The translations under genes and the position numbers were made by a program. From Streptomyces bungoensis (GTDB lineage: Bacteria > Actinomycetota > Actinomycetes > Streptomycetales > Streptomycetaceae), in NCBI RefSeq assembly GCF_001514215.1, contig NZ_KQ948852.1, positions 646,747 through 710,746 on the forward strand: a stretch of DNA of 64,000 nucleotides. Direction: 5' to 3'. Numbering within the stretch: the first letter of the stretch is position 1; each line of letters opens with the position of its first letter. The notes beneath the pieces are model-generated. The model ran no database searches, was not told where the DNA came from, and saw nothing but the letters and a program-made list of their open reading frames with translations. Positions 16,844 to 25,006 of the stretch are shown here, in pieces.

Positions 16844-17352
16844 CGACCGCACGACAAGAGCCCGCTCAGACCGCCGGTGAACGCGCCATGCTGGAGGGCT
16901 GGCTGGACTACCACCGCCGGACCCTGGCGTGGAAGTGCGAGGGCCTGACCGACGAGCAGTTGCGCACCGCCTCCGTGCCGCCGTCCGAGCTCTCCCTGAT
17001 GGGCCTGGTCCGTCACATGGCCGAGGTGGAGCGGGCCTGGTTCCGCAAGGTGCTGGTGGGCGACGACCCCGGCCTGATCTACTGCACCGAGGAGGACCCG
17101 GACGGCGAGTTCCACCTCACCGGGGCGGACACCTGGCAGGAGGCCTACGGCACCTGGCAGGCGGAGATCACGGCCGCCCGGCGCATCGCGGCCGGGTTCG
17201 GGCTCGACGACCTCTCCAAGGGGCGGAGCCGCTTCACCGACGAGCCGTTCAGCCTCCGCTGGATCTACACGCACATGATCGAGGAGTACGCCCGGCACAA
17301 CGGCCACGCGGACCTCGTCCGGGAGCGGATCGACGGCGCCACCGGCGACTGA
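16840..17352 (+). CDS. DinB-like four-helix protein (DUF664 type)
   Basis: A 170-residue protein of the DinB/YfiT-like metalloenzyme superfamily. LVRHMAEVERAWFRKVL and YTHMIEEYARHNGHADLVRE supply the His residues that bind a divalent metal in this fold. Many actinobacterial members are mycothiol-dependent transferases or isomerases, but others are unassigned. The ATG overlaps the end of the damaged TetR gene by four bases, implying a former shared operon. No ribosome site of its own is convincing, so expression may have been affected by the upstream decay. Confidence 0.82.
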   Translation: MTTARQEPAQTAGERAMLEGWLDYHRRTLAWKCEGLTDEQLRTASVPPSELSLMGLVRHMAEVERAWFRKVLVGDDPGLIYCTEEDPDGEFHLTGADTWQEAYGTWQAEITAARRIAAGFGLDDLSKGRSRFTDEPFSLRWIYTHMIEEYARHNGHADLVRERIDGATGD

Positions 17353-17466
17353 GCGTCAGCTTCGGGCCGCGGCGTCCCCTCGTACGGGGTGCGTGATCAC
17401 CCGTGCGGCGGCACGAAACTCCGGAAGGCGGTGCCAACCCCGCCGCGCTTCAGCAGAGTTGTGTGG

Positions 17467-17937
17467 GTGCATCGAACGACGACCACCGCAGCGCTTCTGG
17501 TCACCGTGGCCGTCTCGGCCCTCTCCGGCTGTGTGACGGTCGGGCGGCCGGCGGCACCGGCTCCCCCACCGGACACCGTGCCCTCGCAGCCGGCGGCGCC
17601 CCGGCCGGACGGCAAGGCGCGGCCCCGGGCGGTGCAGGCGCCGGCGCGGGAGGCCCTGGAGATGGTCGGCCCGTCCCGGCAGCCGCGCCCGGCCCCGCAC
17701 CGCGAGCCGGGGCGCCGGACGGCGGAGCCGCCGGCCGCGCACGGGCCGCAGGCCCCGCCCGCCGTGCCGCGCTCCCGGCCGCACCGGGAGCATCCGCGCC
17801 ACCAGCGGGTGGACCCGCCGGACTTCTCGCAGCCGGTGCCGACCGCCCCGGACGTGTGCGCGCTGGGCCGCAGGTACGGCGGCTGGCAGCCGGACAGCCC
17901 GGCGTCGGTGATCTGCAACCAGACCTACGGCCACTGA
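17467..17937 (+). CDS. Pro-rich putative lipoprotein
   Basis: About 156 residues from GTG 17467. A basic start (VHRTTTT) and hydrophobic stretch lead to the lipobox LSGC, with lipidated Cys22. Then comes a long Pro/Ala/Arg-rich disordered linker and a short conserved-looking end (VCALGRRYGGWQPDSPASVICNQTYGH) with two Cys that could pair outside the cell. No enzyme motif is visible. The start is uncertain by a few codons (a GTG at 17461 also fits), and no strong ribosome site is present. Probably anchored to the outer face of the membrane and processed by Lgt, Lsp and Lnt. Confidence 0.7.
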   Translation: MHRTTTTAALLVTVAVSALSGCVTVGRPAAPAPPPDTVPSQPAAPRPDGKARPRAVQAPAREALEMVGPSRQPRPAPHREPGRRTAEPPAAHGPQAPPAVPRSRPHREHPRHQRVDPPDFSQPVPTAPDVCALGRRYGGWQPDSPASVICNQTYGH

Positions 17938-17951
17938 CCCGACCGGCGCGC

Positions 17952-18473
17952 CTAGTCGGTGGGCCGCTGCCGGGGCGGCCCCCAGGCGTCGCCGTCCGGT
18001 GGCGCGTCCCGCAGCAGGCGCAGCTCCAGCCGGCTGATCGCCGCCCGCACTCCGGCGCCGTAGCCGTCGTCGGCGAGCGCGCCGGCCGCGCCGCGGGCCC
18101 GGGTGAGGTGGGCGCGGGCGGCCTCGGCGCGGCCCAGCTTCAGGTAGTCGGCGGCGAGGTTGAGGTGGAGGGAGGGGTAGAAGCCGCGCACCGCCGCGGG
18201 GTCGGCTCCCGGCCGCCCGTCGGTCAGTTCCTCGGCCGCCGACAGGGCCCTCAGGTCCCAGGCCAGTTCGTCGCCGGGATCGTCCTGGGTGTCGGCCAGG
18301 TAGTGCGCCAGCGTGCAGCGGTGCAGCGGGTCCCCGCTCTCGCCCATCTCCGCCCAGAGTTCCAGGAACCGGCGCCGGGCCTCCTCGCGGTCCCCGCCGT
18401 GGTGCAGCATCACGACCTGCCCGATCCGTGTCAGCACGGCATCCGGCGCCGCCTGCTCCTGTCGCTCCGCCAC
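17952..18473 (-). CDS. Helical repeat (TPR-like) protein
   Basis: About 173 residues of helix pairs: LTRIGQVVMLHHGGDREEARRRFLELW, then CTLAHYLADTQ and LHLNLAADYLKLGRAEAARAHL. This fits tetratricopeptide-like repeats used for protein contacts. The GTG at 18473 has GGAGG five bases upstream and is preferred. A longer start at 18533 would introduce a rare TTA codon (bldA-dependent) as codon 3, but lacks a ribosome site. No catalytic residues are seen. It converges with the lipoprotein gene; the partner is unknown. Confidence 0.72.
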   Translation of the reverse strand: MAERQEQAAPDAVLTRIGQVVMLHHGGDREEARRRFLELWAEMGESGDPLHRCTLAHYLADTQDDPGDELAWDLRALSAAEELTDGRPGADPAAVRGFYPSLHLNLAADYLKLGRAEAARAHLTRARGAAGALADDGYGAGVRAAISRLELRLLRDAPPDGDAWGPPRQRPTD

Positions 18474-18609
18474 CGCGCCCTCCGGACGGTACGTCGGCCG
18501 GCTCCCGGCCGCCTCGTCCGACGCTAACCGCATTCCCGTCGGATCCCGGGCAGGCGACCCCGTACGCGGCGCCACAGCACCCCCACCGGAAGCATGCCGC
18601 GCGGCCGGC

Positions 18610-19293
18610 TCAGCCCAGGTTCGGGATGCGCCAGTCGATCGGGGTGTGGCCCTGCCGGGCCACCGCCTCGTTGATCTGGGTGAAGGGGCGGGAGCCGAAG
18701 AACTTCTTGGCGGACAGGGGTGAGGGGTGGGCGCCCCTGACGACCACGTGCCGGGTCTCGTCGATCAGCGGGAGCTTCTTCTGCGCGTAGTTGCCCCACA
18801 GGACGAAGACCGCCGGGTCCGGCCGGGAGGCCACCGCGCGGATCACGGCGTCGGTGAACTTCTCCCAGCCCTTGCCCTTGTGCGAGTTGGCCTCCCCGGC
18901 CCGCACCGTGAGGACCGCGTTGAGCAGCAGCACCCCCTGCTCGGCCCACGGCATCAGATAGCCGTTGTCCGGCACGGGCAGGCCCAGCTCCTCCTGCATC
19001 TCCTTGTAGATGTTCCGCAGGGAGGGCGGGGTCTTCACGCCCGGGCGCACCGAGAAGCACAGGCCGTGCCCCTGGCCCTCGCCGTGGTAAGGGTCCTGGC
19101 CGAGGACGAGCACCTTGACCCGCTCGTACGGCGTGGCGTCGAGCGCGGCGAAGACCTCCTCGCGCGGCGGGTAGACGGGGCCCTTCGCCCGCTCCTCCTC
19201 GACGAACTCGGTCAGCTCCTTGAAGTAGGGCTGCTGCAGTTCGTCGCCCAGAACCCCGCGCCAGGACTCGGGCAGCATGGCGATGTCGGTCAC
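18610..19293 (-). CDS. ung: Uracil-DNA glycosylase, family 1
   Basis: A 227-residue base-excision repair enzyme that removes uracil from DNA. The water-activating loop GQDPYH is at 65-70 (catalytic Asp67), LLLNAVLTV at 122-130 is the uracil pocket, and HPSPLS at 189-194 is the minor-groove loop with the catalytic His. Length matches family 1 (about 220-230). The GTG start at 19293 begins MTDIAMLPESW, as in relatives. Flanked by an unrelated helical protein and a binding lipoprotein; no operon is evident. Confidence 0.96.
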   Translation of the reverse strand: MTDIAMLPESWRGVLGDELQQPYFKELTEFVEEERAKGPVYPPREEVFAALDATPYERVKVLVLGQDPYHGEGQGHGLCFSVRPGVKTPPSLRNIYKEMQEELGLPVPDNGYLMPWAEQGVLLLNAVLTVRAGEANSHKGKGWEKFTDAVIRAVASRPDPAVFVLWGNYAQKKLPLIDETRHVVVRGAHPSPLSAKKFFGSRPFTQINEAVARQGHTPIDWRIPNLG

Positions 19294-19398
19294 GTCAACG
19301 TCCTCACGATGTCAATCAGCTACTGCGTGCTGCGTGCGGTCACTTCCAGGTTCCAGAACCTACAGGCGACCACTGACAACCGTTGCCGGACGGCCGGT

Positions 19399-20982
19399 TC
19401 ACCAGCTGGTCTTGCGGTGCAGCTCCCACATCATCATGATCGTCGACGGGTCGAGGGCCTGCTCGCCGCCGGAGATGTCGTCGCTGGCCGCGATGTACTG
19501 CCGCCCCTGCCACAGCGGGATCAGCCGGGCGTCGCGGACCATGAGCCACTGGGCCGCCTCGAGGTCCTTGACCACCTTCGCGCGGTCGCTCTGGGCGCGC
19601 GAGCGGGGCAGCAGGACCGAGGTGATCTGCTTGGACGGGTAGGGCGTCCCGAGCGCGTTCTGCTCGCCGACGAAGGGCGCGATGAAGTTGTCCGCGTCGG
19701 GGAAGTCCGGGAACCAGCCGCGGCCGAACACCGGGTACTCGCCCTTCTGGTAGCCGACCACGTAGGTCTTCCAGGGCCGGCTCTTGAGCGTGACCGTGAA
19801 CAGGCCGGAGTCGTCCAGCTGCTGCTTCAGCTCCTGGAACATCAGGGCCGTCTCGGAGCCGTAGCGGTCGGTGGTGTACCAGAGGGTGAGCGGCACCTTC
19901 TGGGTGATGCCCGCGTCCGTGAGGATCTTGCGGGCCTTGGAGACGCTCGGGTCGCCGAAGTCGTCGAAGAAGGCGGTGGTGTGGCCGGTCAGGCCCTTGG
20001 GGACCATCGAGTACAGCGGGTCCACGGTGTCCTTGTAGACCTTGTGCGCGATGGCGCCCCGGTCCACGAGCTGGGCGACGGCCTTGCGCACGGCGGGCTG
20101 CTTGGCCCACGGGTCCCTGGGGTTGAACACCAGGTAGCTGATGTCGGTGCCGGCGCCGTCCACCAACTGCAGATCGCTGTCGCCGTGCTGCTGCAGGGCG
20201 ATGATGTCGTCGGCGGCGAGACCGCGGTAGGTGACGTCGATCTGCTTGTCCCGCAGCGCCTTGACCATGCTGGCGGACGTCTGGAAGTAGCGGATGGTCA
20301 CCGCGTTGTTCTCCCGCTCGGCGAACCCCTTGTAGTTGCCGTTGCGGACCAGGACCGCTTCCTTGCCCTCCTCGTAGGACTGGAGCTCGTACGGGCCGGA
20401 GCCGTAGACCTTGGTGTCCTTGCGCAGGGAGTTGGCGGGGTAGTCGTCGGGGTCGACGATCGACATGGCGGGCGTGGCCAGCACGAAGGGGAAGGTGGCG
20501 TCGGGCTGGTTGAGGCGGAAGACCACCTCGTTGTCGCCGACCGTCTCGACGCGGTCCAGGCTGCCGAGCAGTCCGGCCGGCCCGCCGGGGGCGTTGATGG
20601 TGCGGATGCGGTCGATGGAGTGCTGGACGGCCTCGGCGTTCAGCGGGTCGCCGTCGGCGAACTTCATGCCCGTGCGCAGCTTGCAGCGGTAGGTGCGGCT
20701 GGTGGCGTCGGTGAACGCGCAGCTCTCGGCGGCGTCGGGCTGGGGCGTGGTGGCGCCGTTGGGGTAGGCCACGAGCGTCTGGAAGATGTTCCGGTACAGC
20801 TCCCAGGAACCGTCCCAGGCGCCGGCCGGGTCCAGCGTGCTGGGGGCGCTGGTGGTTCCCACGACGATCGGGCCGCTGCTCCCGGAGTCTCCGTCGGACA
20901 GCAGACTGCAGCCGGCCACCAGGGATATGGACGCGATCGCCGCGACTCTCCGCAGGAATCGGTTCCGGTTGAACACGCGCAC
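19399..20982 (-). CDS. Peptide/oligopeptide-type ABC substrate-binding lipoprotein (SBP_bac_5)
   Basis: A 527-residue extracytoplasmic binding protein. The N-terminus RNRFLRRVAAIASISLVAGC gives a basic region, hydrophobic core and lipobox VAGC (Cys25). The mature part has the family-5 signature (LRTGMKFADGDPLNAEAV) and ends in a typical C-terminal lobe. It binds di/oligopeptides or other small ligands for an ABC importer, yet no permease or ATPase gene is nearby, so it is an orphan component. ATG 20982 is the natural start, since it places the signal peptide. The downstream gap to ung is about 105 bases, with no gene. Confidence 0.92.
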   Translation of the reverse strand: MRVFNRNRFLRRVAAIASISLVAGCSLLSDGDSGSSGPIVVGTTSAPSTLDPAGAWDGSWELYRNIFQTLVAYPNGATTPQPDAAESCAFTDATSRTYRCKLRTGMKFADGDPLNAEAVQHSIDRIRTINAPGGPAGLLGSLDRVETVGDNEVVFRLNQPDATFPFVLATPAMSIVDPDDYPANSLRKDTKVYGSGPYELQSYEEGKEAVLVRNGNYKGFAERENNAVTIRYFQTSASMVKALRDKQIDVTYRGLAADDIIALQQHGDSDLQLVDGAGTDISYLVFNPRDPWAKQPAVRKAVAQLVDRGAIAHKVYKDTVDPLYSMVPKGLTGHTTAFFDDFGDPSVSKARKILTDAGITQKVPLTLWYTTDRYGSETALMFQELKQQLDDSGLFTVTLKSRPWKTYVVGYQKGEYPVFGRGWFPDFPDADNFIAPFVGEQNALGTPYPSKQITSVLLPRSRAQSDRAKVVKDLEAAQWLMVRDARLIPLWQGRQYIAASDDISGGEQALDPSTIMMMWELHRKTSW

Positions 20983-21119
20983 GCTCCTCGATCTGCCATA
21001 CCAAGGGTCGGCAGACCATACCGCAGCGTCCGGGCCCCGGAACCGGTCCCGGAGCAGGTCTTCTTGATCGATTGTGCTATGACGACGTTGTCATTCTCCT
21101 GTGCGTTGCGGGGAGGGCG

Positions 21120-21156
21120 TTTCGGGCGCCGTTCCGCCGGGAATCGGCGCCCGAAA
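21120..21156 (-). terminator. Strong hairpin terminator after the SDR pair
   Basis: A 12-bp perfect stem, TTTCGGGCGCCG (21120-21131) with CGGCGCCCGAAA (21145-21156), and a 13-base loop that can pair further (TTCC/GGAA). It lies 22 bases past the stop of the minus-strand reductase. There is no T-run, as is common in Streptomyces. Confidence 0.75.
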
Positions 21157-21177
21157 GAGACGACCTGACGCGGGCGG

Positions 21178-21930
21178 TCAGCCGACGCCGGCGTTGAGGA
21201 AGATGCCGCCGTCCACGACGAGCGTCTGACCGGTGACCCAGTCGGACTGCTCCGAGGTGAGGAAGGCGGCGGCCCCGCCGATGTCGGACGGCACGCCGAG
21301 CCGGCCGAGCGGGTAGGAGGCGGCGGCCTCGGCCTCCCGGCCCTCGTACAGGGCCTGGGCGAACTTGGTCTTGACGACGGCCGGCGCGATCGCGTTGACC
21401 CGGACCTTCGGCGCGAACTCGTGCGCCAGCTGCTGGGTCAGGTTGATCATCGCCGCCTTGCTCACGCCGTAGGCGCCGATGAACGGCGACGGCGCGAGGC
21501 CCGCGATCGAGGCGATGTTCACGATCGCGCCGCCGTTGTCCTTCTGCCAGGCGTGCCAGGTCTTCTGGGCGAAGCCGAGCGCCGAGATCACGTTGGTCTC
21601 GAACACCTTGCGGGCGACGTCCAGGTCCAGGTCGGCGATCGGGCCGAAGACCGGGTTGGTGCCGGCGTTGTTGACCAGGAAGTCGAGGCGGCCGAAGGCC
21701 TCCATGGTGCGCCCGACGGCCTCGCTCTGGTGCGCGAGGTCGTGCGCCTTGCCGGCGACGCCGATGACCCGGTCGGAGCCGAGCTTCTCGACGGCCTCCT
21801 TCAGGGCGTCCTCGTTGCGGCCGGTGATGCACACGCGGTCACCGCGGGCGACCAGCGCCTCGGCGACGCCGTAGCCGATGCCGCGGCTGGCGCCCGTGAC
21901 GAGCGCGACCTTGCCGGAGAGTTCAGTCAT
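21178..21930 (-). CDS. Short-chain dehydrogenase/reductase (FabG-like)
   Basis: A 250-residue NAD(P)-dependent SDR. TGASRGIGYG is the cofactor loop (about 13-22), NNAG follows, and the catalytic set is Ser (VNIASIAG), Tyr and Lys (AYGVSKAAM). The C-terminus GQTLVVDGG is typical of 3-oxoacyl-ACP reductases. It follows the paralogous reductase gene by 11 bases and is surely in the same operon. A pair of FabG paralogues without other fatty acid genes suggests secondary 3-oxoacyl reduction or polyhydroxyalkanoate-type chemistry rather than the main fatty acid cycle. Confidence 0.9.
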   Translation of the reverse strand: MTELSGKVALVTGASRGIGYGVAEALVARGDRVCITGRNEDALKEAVEKLGSDRVIGVAGKAHDLAHQSEAVGRTMEAFGRLDFLVNNAGTNPVFGPIADLDLDVARKVFETNVISALGFAQKTWHAWQKDNGGAIVNIASIAGLAPSPFIGAYGVSKAAMINLTQQLAHEFAPKVRVNAIAPAVVKTKFAQALYEGREAEAAASYPLGRLGVPSDIGGAAAFLTSEQSDWVTGQTLVVDGGIFLNAGVG

Positions 21931-21941
21931 GGTCCCGATTC

Positions 21942-22703
21942 CTAGTTGAGCGGTCCGCCGGCGACGTACAGCACCTGGCCGGAGACGAAGCCGGCCGCCT
22001 CACCGGTGAAGAAGGCGATGGCGTTGGCGATGTCCTCGGGCTCGCCGACGCGCTGCACCGGGATCTGGGTGGCGGCGGCCTTCTTGAAGTCCTCGAAGCC
22101 CATGCCGACGCGGTCGGCGGTGGCCTTGGTCATCTCGGTGGCGATGAAGCCGGGCGCGACGGCGTTGGCGGTGATGCCGAACTTGCCCAGCTCGATGGCG
22201 AGGGTCTTGGTGAAGCCCTGCAGACCGGCCTTGGCGGCCGAGTAGTTGGCCTGGCCGCGGTTGCCCAGCGCCGAGGAGGAGGAGAGGTTGACGACGCGGC
22301 CGAAGCCGGCGTCGACCATGTGCTTCTGGACGGCCTTCGTCATCAGGAAGGAGCCGCGCAGGTGGACGTTCAGGACGGTGTCCCAGTCGGCGGCGCTCAT
22401 CTTGAACAGCAGGTTGTCGCGCAGCACGCCGGCGTTGTTGACGAGGATGGTCGGGGCGCCGAGCTCCTCGACGATCCGGGCGACGGCCGCCTCGACCTGC
22501 GCCTCGTCGGAGACGTCCGCGCCGACCGCGATCGCCTTGCCGCCGGCCGCGGTGATCTTCTCGACGGTGTCCTTGCAGGCGGCCTCGTCGAGGTCGATCA
22601 CGGCGACCGCGCGACCCTCGGCCGCCAGTCGTACGGCGGTGGCTGCGCCGATCCCGCGCGCCGCGCCGGTGACGACCGCGACCCGCTGTTCAGTGGTGGA
22701 CAT
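21942..22703 (-). CDS. 3-oxoacyl-ACP reductase-like SDR (FabG family)
   Basis: A 253-residue SDR: TGAARGIGAATA cofactor motif, NNAGVLRDNLLFKMS, catalytic Ser in VVNLSSSSALG, and YSAAKAGLQGF with the catalytic Tyr and Lys. The NNAGVLRDNLLFKM stretch is characteristic of acetoacetyl-CoA/3-oxoacyl-ACP reductases. ATG 22703 has GAGGAG upstream; a longer frame from 22814 reads through the promoter repeats and is rejected. It is the first gene of the two-gene operon, with operator-like palindromes just upstream. Confidence 0.9.
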   Translation of the reverse strand: MSTTEQRVAVVTGAARGIGAATAVRLAAEGRAVAVIDLDEAACKDTVEKITAAGGKAIAVGADVSDEAQVEAAVARIVEELGAPTILVNNAGVLRDNLLFKMSAADWDTVLNVHLRGSFLMTKAVQKHMVDAGFGRVVNLSSSSALGNRGQANYSAAKAGLQGFTKTLAIELGKFGITANAVAPGFIATEMTKATADRVGMGFEDFKKAAATQIPVQRVGEPEDIANAIAFFTGEAAGFVSGQVLYVAGGPLN

Positions 22704-22736
22704 TGCTGCTTCTCCTCGCCCTTGAGAGAACCTGTC

Positions 22737-22777
22737 AGGCTCTTGAGAGAGCCTCTCGTGCGGTGAGCGACCGCTTA
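22737..22777. promoter_or_regulatory. Palindromes upstream of the SDR operon
   Basis: AGGCTCT-TGAG-AGAGCCT (22737-22754) is a perfect 7-bp dyad. Ten bases away, TGAGCG-AC-CGCTTA (22764-22777) matches the short TetR-type operator pattern with one mismatch. Both lie 34-74 bases upstream of the reductase ATG at 22703, in promoter position. No TetR gene is adjacent, so the regulator is unknown. Confidence 0.45.
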
Positions 22778-22827
22778 GTACCTTCTCCACCCGTGACGCT
22801 AGAGACCCTGGCACCCGGTGTCAACGG

Positions 22828-22842
22828 ACACCCGGCGGGTGT
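22828..22842 (-). terminator. Short hairpin after the DUF3037 gene
   Basis: ACACCC-GGC-GGGTGT lies 6 bases beyond the TAA stop at 22849 on the minus strand, extended by GGA/TCC. Short, but well placed to end the HipA-DUF3037 transcript. Confidence 0.35.
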
Positions 22843-22848
22843 GATCCA

Positions 22849-23298
22849 TTACCTCACCAGGACGTCCAGCAGGCGCTCGGTCTCGGCCACCGGGTCGGTG
22901 GTCAGCCCGGTGTGCACCGGGCCGGGCTGGACGACGGTGGAGCGGGGCGCGATCAGCCAGCGGAAGCGCCGCCCGGCGTCGTCGCCGGCCGCCTGCCCGG
23001 CCTCCGCACCGCCCGCGCACACCCGCTCCACCGCGCCGAGCGCGGCCCGCACCCCGGCCACGTCGGCGCCGGGGTCCAGGGCCAGCAGCCGGGCCTCGTC
23101 GAGGTGGGTGCGGGCGCCGACGTAGCCCTGGGCGCGGCAGTAGAGGACCACGCCCGCGTTGATGCACTCGCCCCGCTCCACGCGGGGCACGACCCGCAGC
23201 ACCGCGTACTCGAACACGTCCCGGTCGCCGCCCTGGCCCGCCCGGGTGATGTGGCGCTCGGTCAGGTGACCGGCCACGTTGATCCTGCTGTCGCTCAC
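22849..23298 (-). CDS. DUF3037 protein, partner of HipA-like kinase
   Basis: About 149 residues. FEYAVLRVVPRVERGECINAGVVLYC is the hallmark opening of DUF3037, followed by the acidic ARLLALDPGADVAGVRAAL and RFRWLIAPRSTVVQPGPVHTGL. The GTG at 23298 overlaps the stop of the upstream kinase gene (GTGA), so the pair is translationally coupled. DUF3037 proteins are repeatedly found next to HipA-like kinases in many bacteria, suggesting a functional pair, perhaps antitoxin-like or substrate. No DNA-binding motif is seen, unlike classical HipB. Confidence 0.78.
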   Translation of the reverse strand: MSDSRINVAGHLTERHITRAGQGGDRDVFEYAVLRVVPRVERGECINAGVVLYCRAQGYVGARTHLDEARLLALDPGADVAGVRAALGAVERVCAGGAEAGQAAGDDAGRRFRWLIAPRSTVVQPGPVHTGLTTDPVAETERLLDVLVR

Positions 23299-24059
23299 TT
23301 GGCCCCCTCGATGCCGGTGACGCGCTCGTGGATGACGGCGGCCCGCGCGAGCAGCGGGCGCGCGTAGGCCCGGCGGAGGTCGTCCGCGGTGTCGAAGCCG
23401 GGCTCGCCCTCCAGCCAGGCGTCGGGGATGTCCGCGGTGACCTCGGCGAGCAGGTCCTCGGTGATCCGGGGCGCCAGCTCGGCCGCGGCGCCGGCGACGT
23501 CGGGCGCGAACCGGGCGAGGGCGTGGTCGCAGGCGTCGTAGGGACGGGCGGCGGAGGCCTCGGCGGAGGGCCAGTTGTGGTGCCAGATCATGGTGGCGCC
23601 GTGGTCGATGAGCCACAGCTCCCCGCGGTGCACCAGGAGGTTGGGGTTGCGCCAGGAGCGGTCGACGTTGTTGACCAGCGCGTCGAACCAGACGATCCGC
23701 CCGGCCTCCGCGGCGGACACGGGGAAGGCGAGCGGGTCGTAGCCGAGGGCGCCGGAGAGGAAGTCCATGCCGAGGTTGGCGCCTGCGCTGGACCTCAGCA
23801 GTTCCTGCACCTGCGGCTCGGGTTCACCGAGGCCGAGCACGGGGTCCAGCCGCACGGTGACCAGGCCGGGCATCCGGAATCCGAGCCGCCGGGCGAGTTC
23901 GCCGCAGACGACCTCGGCGACGAGCGTCTTGCGGCCCTGTCCGGCGCCGGTGAACTTGACGACGTAGGTCCCGAAGTCGTCGGCCTCGACGAGCCCCGGC
24001 AGCGAGCCGCCCTCACGCAGCGGCGTGATGTAGCGGGTCGCGGTGACTTCCTTGAGCAT
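23295..24059 (-). CDS. HipA-like kinase domain protein
   Basis: A 254-residue single-domain member of the HipA/PI3K-like kinase superfamily. FGTYVVKFTGAGQGRKTLVAEVVCGELAR is the ATP-binding N-lobe, WFDALVNNVDRSWRNPNLL holds the catalytic Asp and Asn, and LWLIDHGATMIW holds the metal-binding DHG. It lacks the N-subdomain of full HipA toxins (about 440 residues) and any HTH partner. It is coupled to a DUF3037 gene. Classical HipA phosphorylates tRNA synthetases to cause dormancy; whether this short form does so is unknown. Confidence 0.8.
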   Translation of the reverse strand: MLKEVTATRYITPLREGGSLPGLVEADDFGTYVVKFTGAGQGRKTLVAEVVCGELARRLGFRMPGLVTVRLDPVLGLGEPEPQVQELLRSSAGANLGMDFLSGALGYDPLAFPVSAAEAGRIVWFDALVNNVDRSWRNPNLLVHRGELWLIDHGATMIWHHNWPSAEASAARPYDACDHALARFAPDVAGAAAELAPRITEDLLAEVTADIPDAWLEGEPGFDTADDLRRAYARPLLARAAVIHERVTGIEGAK

Positions 24060-24224
24060 CGCCCCAGGCTACTGGGGCGCGGGCGGCAGCGGCCGTACGC
24101 ACTCGAACGGAGCCCGCCGGCGCACCGGTCACCGCCCACAAACCGCGCCGCGGTGCTGTCATAGGTAGGGGAAGACGGCGTGGACGAGCCGCCGCGCCGG
24201 CGCGAAGCGGAGGAGGCTGACGCC

Positions 24225-24869
24225 ATGCTGCACCGTCGCACGGTCGGTGACGTGATGACCGAGGAGGTCATCACCCTCCGCCCCGACACGCCGTTCAACG
24301 AGATCGCCGCCCTGCTCGACGCGAACGACATCGCCGCGGCCCCGGTCGTCGACGACGACGGCGCCCCCGTCGGCGTCGTGTCCTCGTCCGACGTGCTGCG
24401 GCACGAGACCGGCATGCCCGACGCCCAGGGACTGGACGGGAGCGACGAGCGCGCCTGGGGCAAGGCCCGGGCCCGGACCGCGGGCGCGCTCATGAGCAGC
24501 CCCGTCTTCACGGCCCGCGCCGACTGGACGATCCCGCGGGCCGCACGGGAACTCCACAGGCGGCACGTCAAGCAACTGCCGGTCGTGGGCGACAAGGGAC
24601 TCCTCACCGGCATCGTCAGCCGCAGCGACCTGCTCCACACCTTCATCCGCTCCGACGCCGAGATCCGCGGCGACGTCGAGCGGGTCGTCCTGGAGCGCAT
24701 CCTGGGCCTGGAGGAGGGCACCGTCGCGGTCGAGGTCCGGGAAGGGACTGTGACCCTGCGGGGGCACGTCCCGGAACCGCGTCTGGTCCCTGTCGTCGTG
24801 GGCCTCTGCCAGGGGGTCGACGGTGTGGTCGCCGTGGACGCCCACCTTGCCGCCGCCCGCACGGACTAG
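24225..24869 (+). CDS. CBS-pair and BON domain protein
   Basis: A 214-residue cytoplasmic protein. Two CBS motifs (TVGDVMTEEVITLRPDTPFNEIA near 6-60; ALMSSPVFTARADWTIPRAAREL near 90-150) form a Bateman module that usually binds adenine nucleotides. A C-terminal BON domain (VAVEVREGTVTLRGHVPEP) may contact membranes or other proteins. ATG 24225 has GGAGGAGG 8 bases upstream. Streptomyces and mycobacteria carry many such stress or dormancy-type CBS proteins. No neighbour indicates the target. Confidence 0.87.
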   Translation: MLHRRTVGDVMTEEVITLRPDTPFNEIAALLDANDIAAAPVVDDDGAPVGVVSSSDVLRHETGMPDAQGLDGSDERAWGKARARTAGALMSSPVFTARADWTIPRAARELHRRHVKQLPVVGDKGLLTGIVSRSDLLHTFIRSDAEIRGDVERVVLERILGLEEGTVAVEVREGTVTLRGHVPEPRLVPVVVGLCQGVDGVVAVDAHLAAARTD

Positions 24870-25006
24870 GCCGCGGTGGCGTCTTCGGCGTGAGCGGGCC
24901 CCGTGCGCACGGAATCAGTCGCGAGCGATATGTTGCAGCACCGATTTCATCGTCCTGAGGGCTGTGAGAAGCAGCTCCCCGCGTGGGGAAGACAGAGGGT
25001 GCGGCC

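Noticed and set aside
18473..18533. Rare TTA codon that would place the TPR-like gene under bldA control
   Set aside because: It is included only if translation starts at 18533, which lacks a ribosome site; GTG 18473 with GGAGG upstream is better.
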